NCBI GenBank assembly: GCA_940337035.1 | Contig: CALNHX010005163.1 | Location: 1-64,000, forward strand | DNA: 64,000 nt | Direction: 5' to 3' | Source of the DNA: Agriotes lineatus | Lineage: Eukaryota; Arthropoda; Insecta; Coleoptera; Elateridae | Shown: piece after piece, positions 60,387 through 64,000 of the stretch | Layout of the letters: each line of letters begins with the position of its first letter | Numbering within the stretch: position 1 is the first letter of the stretch | Program-made: the position numbers and the translations under genes | The notes under the pieces: model-generated | Told to the model about the DNA's origin: nothing | Databases searched by the model: none | What the model saw: only the letters and a program-made list of their open reading frames with translations

Positions 60387-61045
60387 TTGTTAATCATGAC
60401 CGGGGGCGAGTATAATCTGCGTGGTGGTAGTCGATCACAATCACAATCCGACGATGGAAAAGATAGTGAAGATAAGCTGGTGCAACGCGTTGTAGAAAAA
60501 GTCCTTCTGTCTGGCACATTATTTATGGACTTGTTTTTATCTAAAATCCAGGAACTTATGGACAAGAAATTCGCTGAACATAATGACCGGATATGTGCAG
60601 TTGAAGAAGAAACGCAAGTATTTTTAAAAACTCTTAATAATCATGAATTGAAAATTGATAGACTCGAGCAGTATTCCCGGTGGAACAATCTGTGGATCTT
60701 CGGAATCGAAGAGGCCGTAAATGAAAACAGCGATGAAGTTTTAATCAAGTTTTTTCTGGACCACCTTGGTATTGAGGTGCCTAAAACCGCAATAGATAGA
60801 AGTTATCGAGTGAAGGGAAGAAAATAAGTGCAGCCCAATCTGCTTATACTTAAATTTACTTCTTATACTGTCCGGCAGCAGGTTTTTACATCGAAATCAA
60901 AGCTGAAAGGCTCTAAATTTTCCAAGAGGATTTAACATAAGCAAGACTGAATACCCTCCGGGCCGCTTATCAGAAACATGGAACAAGAAACGTATGGACT
61001 TGGGATCGCCTAATCAAACACCTTGGCAGAATATTTAACATTTAA
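60387..61045 (+). pseudogene. LINE ORF1 (coiled-coil RNA-binding protein), broken
   Basis: ATG at 60387. Residues about 45-90 look like a coiled coil (KIQELMDKKFAEHNDRICAV). Then comes the LINE ORF1 core LEQYSRWNNLWIFGIEE and IDRSYRVKGRK. The frame meets TAA at 60825-60827, but the same frame continues with ILKFTSYTVRQQVFTSKSKL. After a frameshift near 60920-60950 it continues ARLNTLRAAYQKHG and VWTWDRLIKHLG to a TAA at 61043-61045. The protein would bind element RNA. The C-terminal VWTWD block is typical of ORF1 proteins in CR1-like elements. Confidence 0.8.
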
Positions 61046-63045
61046 AGTGACGCTGAGTTATCTACACTACCAGTTGAGTGAGATATACTTTTTGAATTGT
61101 TAGATAATTATACTGCTCACTGCTTTCTTTATGATAATATTTTTGTTATTTGTTATTATTGATTTAGATTTTTTCATATTTCAATTACCGTATTTTTTTG
61201 AAAATTATTACAGTATGTTGTTGAGCTAGATGAATTCCTCCTTAAACTGTGCACACTTAAATGTAAGATCTTTAACTGCAAACTTTTTAAATTTTAGAGA
61301 GCTGGTTTTACACAAAAATTTTGATGTAATTGGCGTCACCGAAACCTGGCTGAAAAAGAATCATTCTTCAGACTCGGTAGCTATCGATGGTTATCATTTT
61401 GTACGTCAAGACCGTGAAGCAATAGGAGGTGAAGTTGGTATTTATGTAAGGTCTACAATTAAATTTCATGTGCTGCAAACGAGTCGCATGATTGAGCAGC
61501 TTTGGTTAACTGTGAGTAGGTATTGGTAAACAACAATTTGCTGTAGGAGTTGTCTACAAGCCTTCTAATTATTATTATGTTAACTTGCTGGATGTTTTTG
61601 ACACTACTTTGTCTATCATTATACCCACACATGATGAGGTACCTATTCAGTCTAGGCGATTTTAATATAAACTTACTAAATTTTGACGCGTGTGACTCTA
61701 AAGCTTTATATAATCTCTTAGACAGAACTGGTATGTATCAAGTCATCAACAAACCTACGCGTACTTCTGCCACAAATGCAACTCTTTTGGATCTTCAATT
61801 CCTTTGAACAATATATATTCTCTTGATAAATTGAACTATTTTAACACTAGTTTGACTCTCATCTTTAATTTGTTTGCACCTGTTGTCACGTCTAGAATTA
61901 CCAAATCTCCTGCTCCCTGACTCACTTACAACATCAAATGTATGATGTCCGAGCGTGATAATGCATTACGCCGTTTTAAACGAACTAAAGCTTCTCAACA
62001 CTGGAATTTCTATAAACAAATGCGGAATTTAGTCCCTACTGCCATACGCAGAGAATTGTGTTTTATGAAAAGCGTTTTCGCAGTGTTGATTCAAAGTTCA
62101 TATGGAAGCAACTTAAACAGTTAAATATAACTAAAAATAAAAACCAATTACTGTTACCCCAGCAATTGGCAGACCCAGAAAAAATTAATAACTTTTTTAT
62201 TGTATCTACTCCAAATATCACTTCTAATAATCAGAACTTTTTGAATTTCTACAATACTAATATTGAGCAATCTGTTAATTCAATACTCGAATTTCAGCCT
62301 GTCGATGAAGTTGTAATTTTAAAAATCATTACTTTCATTAAAACTCGTGCTACAGGTGTTGACCTGATTGATATACAAATGATCAAACTAGTTCTACCGT
62401 ACTTACTTCCTCATGTCGCTCATATAATATTTTTGTTTAGTTAATTCAGTTTTTCCAGATCTCTGGCGCATGTCTTATGTGACTCCTATTCCTAAAATTT
62501 CTACAACTAATAATTTTAAAGATCTACGCCCCATCGGTATTCTCCCGACTATGTCAAAAATCTTTGAAAAAGTTATTGCAACACAACTAAAAGTTCACTT
62601 ACACAGTAATAGCATCTTACCTGATATGCAATACGGTTTTAGACCAAGTTACAGTTGTTGCACAGCTTTACTTAAAGTAACTGATGATGTGTTTGAGTCT
62701 ACTTATAGATGTCAACTCACACTGTTAGTGCTTTTGAATTATTCTAAGGCCTTTGGTACTTTAAGCCATAAAATTCTTCTCGCTATATTGCATTTTACTG
62801 GTTTAAGTAACAGTTTAATTGCACTACTCGCTAATTACTTGAAGAATCGTAAACAAGCAGTGAGATACGCAGGACAGGTCTCTAGCTTCCGTGATGTAAG
62901 TGCTGGAGTACCACAGGGTTCCATCCTTGGCCCTTTGTTGTACATTATTTATACATCTAATCTTTCTTCGGTTCTACAATCATGCTCATATCATCTTTAT
63001 GCAGATGACACGCAGATATATCATTCATTCAATCTTAGCAATGTA

Positions 63046-63427
63046 CTATTGCGGTAAAAATATATCGCACGGTTTGTTTGCCTTGTGTATGTATGGTTTT
63101 ATCAAGTGGACTAAAGGCACTGAATCTGAATGGTCAATTGTACAACTGACATTCTGCCATTAAAATGTAAATGCCGAATCACGTTCTAAGCGAGGCCGAA
63201 AAAGGCTTTGTTATCGCAAAGCTTGAAGATGGATGGTCACTGCAACGTGTGGCCGATGAAGTTGGTTGCGGAAAAAGGACCATTTCTTAACATAACCTGA
63301 AAAGCTAGTAATTGGACAATAACCTTAAAATGTGAAAAATGACAAGTAGTTAGATACACACTAAGCCACTGTGGATAAAACCAATTAACTAGATTAAGTA
63401 TCGTGCGAAATATTTTTTCCGCAATAG
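63046..63427 (+). mobile_element. 382-bp TA-flanked mariner-type MITE in LINE ORF2
   Basis: The ends read CTATTGCGGTAAAAATATAT and, inverted, CTATTGCGGAAAAAATATTT, continuing with CGCACG, flanked by TA at 63044-63045 and 63428-63429. It carries the N-terminal part of a transposase gene. Removing it with one TA joins SFNLSNV to HLACELVN in one frame. Confidence 0.9.
63171..63290 (+). pseudogene. Transposase N-terminal helix-turn-helix fragment
   Basis: ATG at 63171 opens 39 codons: MPNHVLSEAEKGFVIAKLED, then GWSLQRVADEVGCGKRTIS and TAA at 63288-63290. This is the first helix-turn-helix of a Tc1/mariner-type DNA-binding domain (LSxxEKGxIIxLxxxGxSxxxVAxxxGxSxxTI). Full transposases are about 340 residues, so only the DNA-contacting start remains. 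As a free peptide it could in principle bind its own inverted repeats, but expression is unknown. Confidence 0.75.
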
Positions 63428-64000
63428 TACATCTAGCCTGTGAACTTGTAAATAAAGACCTTGAAGCTATATTTCATATCTCTGAGAAACATTGTCTACA
63501 AATAAATGCTTCCAAATCTGCTGTCATATTATTGGGAAGGCGTAGTGACATTGCTCGAGTATCTGCAGAAATTAATATCAAAATTCAGGACAATCGCCTG
63601 CCCCTATTTAAAACTGTAAAAAGTTTAGGCATTCTTGTAAATCAGGAATTTCGGTTTGATCGTCATGTGTCAAAATGCATCCAGGCAGCTTACGCAAGTT
63701 TGAAAGTCATTTTCCAAAATAGGCATTTGTTTAGCCAAAAGTTAAAGGTCAATTTGTGTAAAACTCTCGTATTGTTGAAATATAACTATTGCGATGTACT
63801 TTATGGTCCTTGTTTGTACTTTGTTGATTCTCTAAAGATCCAAACTTTACATGCTTGTTTGCGATTAATTTTTGGTGTCAGAAAATACGAACGTATTTCA
63901 TACAAATTAAAAGAGGTTAATTGGCTAAAGATGAGCCAAATCTTTTAAGTTTTTGTCCCCCTTATTTATACAACAAACTAAGCTTCCGTACAGACGTTCA

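Larger units (their letters stand above)
61230..63948 (+). pseudogene. LINE ORF2 (endonuclease / reverse transcriptase), broken
   Basis: Endonuclease part: NCAHLNVRSLTANF, VIGVTETWL, GGEVGIYVR (61230-61529), then LGDFNINLL near 61655. Reverse transcriptase: PIPKISTTNNFKDLRPIGIL, QYGFRPSYSCCTALL, AGVPQGSILGPLLYIIY and YADDTQIY (near 63000). At motif A the usual Asp is replaced: LNYSKAFGTLSHK has Asn where the catalytic Asp of the LDxSKAFD pattern is expected, and Gly at the second Asp. At least four frameshifts separate the pieces. The part after the MITE (63430-63948) reads HLACELVNKDLEAI, then LQINASKSAVILLG, and continues towards the window edge. Confidence 0.88.
60387..64000 (+). mobile_element. 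Second LINE (CR1/Jockey-group type), inactive, right-truncated by window
   Basis: It has ORF1 with a coiled coil and RRM-like domain and ORF2 with endonuclease and reverse transcriptase, both heavily broken. A MITE lies at 63046-63427. The 3' end lies beyond the window. It starts about 440 bp from the array edge. Confidence 0.85.

Overview
The window looks like AT-rich, gene-poor nuclear DNA of an insect. That is an inference from its content: a Jockey-clade non-LTR retrotransposon, a second LINE of CR1/Jockey-group type, several Tc1/mariner relics with TA target duplications, Helitron-like repeats, a tRNA-derived SINE remnant, and no operon-like gene order. The order of insect cannot be fixed from the sequence. 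I see no complete host gene. The best host-exon candidate is a minus-strand open segment at 2135-2438 that ends at a good splice donor.

Layout. Bases 1-9.9 kb are AT-rich intergenic DNA with scattered old repeats: a possible LINE tail, copies of one dispersed family that carries microsatellites, a decayed fold-back element and a tRNA-like SINE. Bases 9.9-18.0 kb are a nested transposon cluster. It holds a deleted DD41D-type mariner relic (9936-10674), a fold-back Tc1/mariner element with arms of about 680 bp (10679-12184), a tandem Helitron-like block (12185-13288) and a Jockey LINE of about 4.7 kb (ending near 18040). A 421-bp TA-flanked MITE interrupts the LINE's ORF1. Bases 18.0-25.4 kb hold another MITE, a pair of old direct repeats around a GC-richer core, and a solitary plus-strand relative of the satellite unit.

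Bases 25.4-59.9 kb are the dominant feature: a tandem array of about 34 kb with its unit on the minus strand. It has two blocks, one of ~175-bp monomers (about 25.8-37.2 kb) and one of ~195-bp monomers (about 37.2-59.6 kb). Both share a ~141-bp core that is roughly 90% alike by eye, but their linkers are unrelated. Both ends of the array carry the same diverged boundary unit. Nested higher-order repeats show recent segmental duplication. In the 195-bp block the unit is exactly 65 codons. Most units form one open frame closed by a single TAG; some units and the boundary units have CAG or GAG there, which joins units into longer frames. An RTE-like LINE tail and a palindromic mariner fragment have inserted into the array.

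Bases 60.0-64.0 kb hold a second, heavily mutated LINE that runs off the right edge. A 382-bp TA-flanked MITE carrying a transposase helix-turn-helix fragment interrupts its reverse transcriptase. Removing either MITE together with one TA restores the host element's reading frame.

All homology calls come from motif recognition by eye. No search, alignment or fold was run, so repeat-unit counts and identities are approximate.
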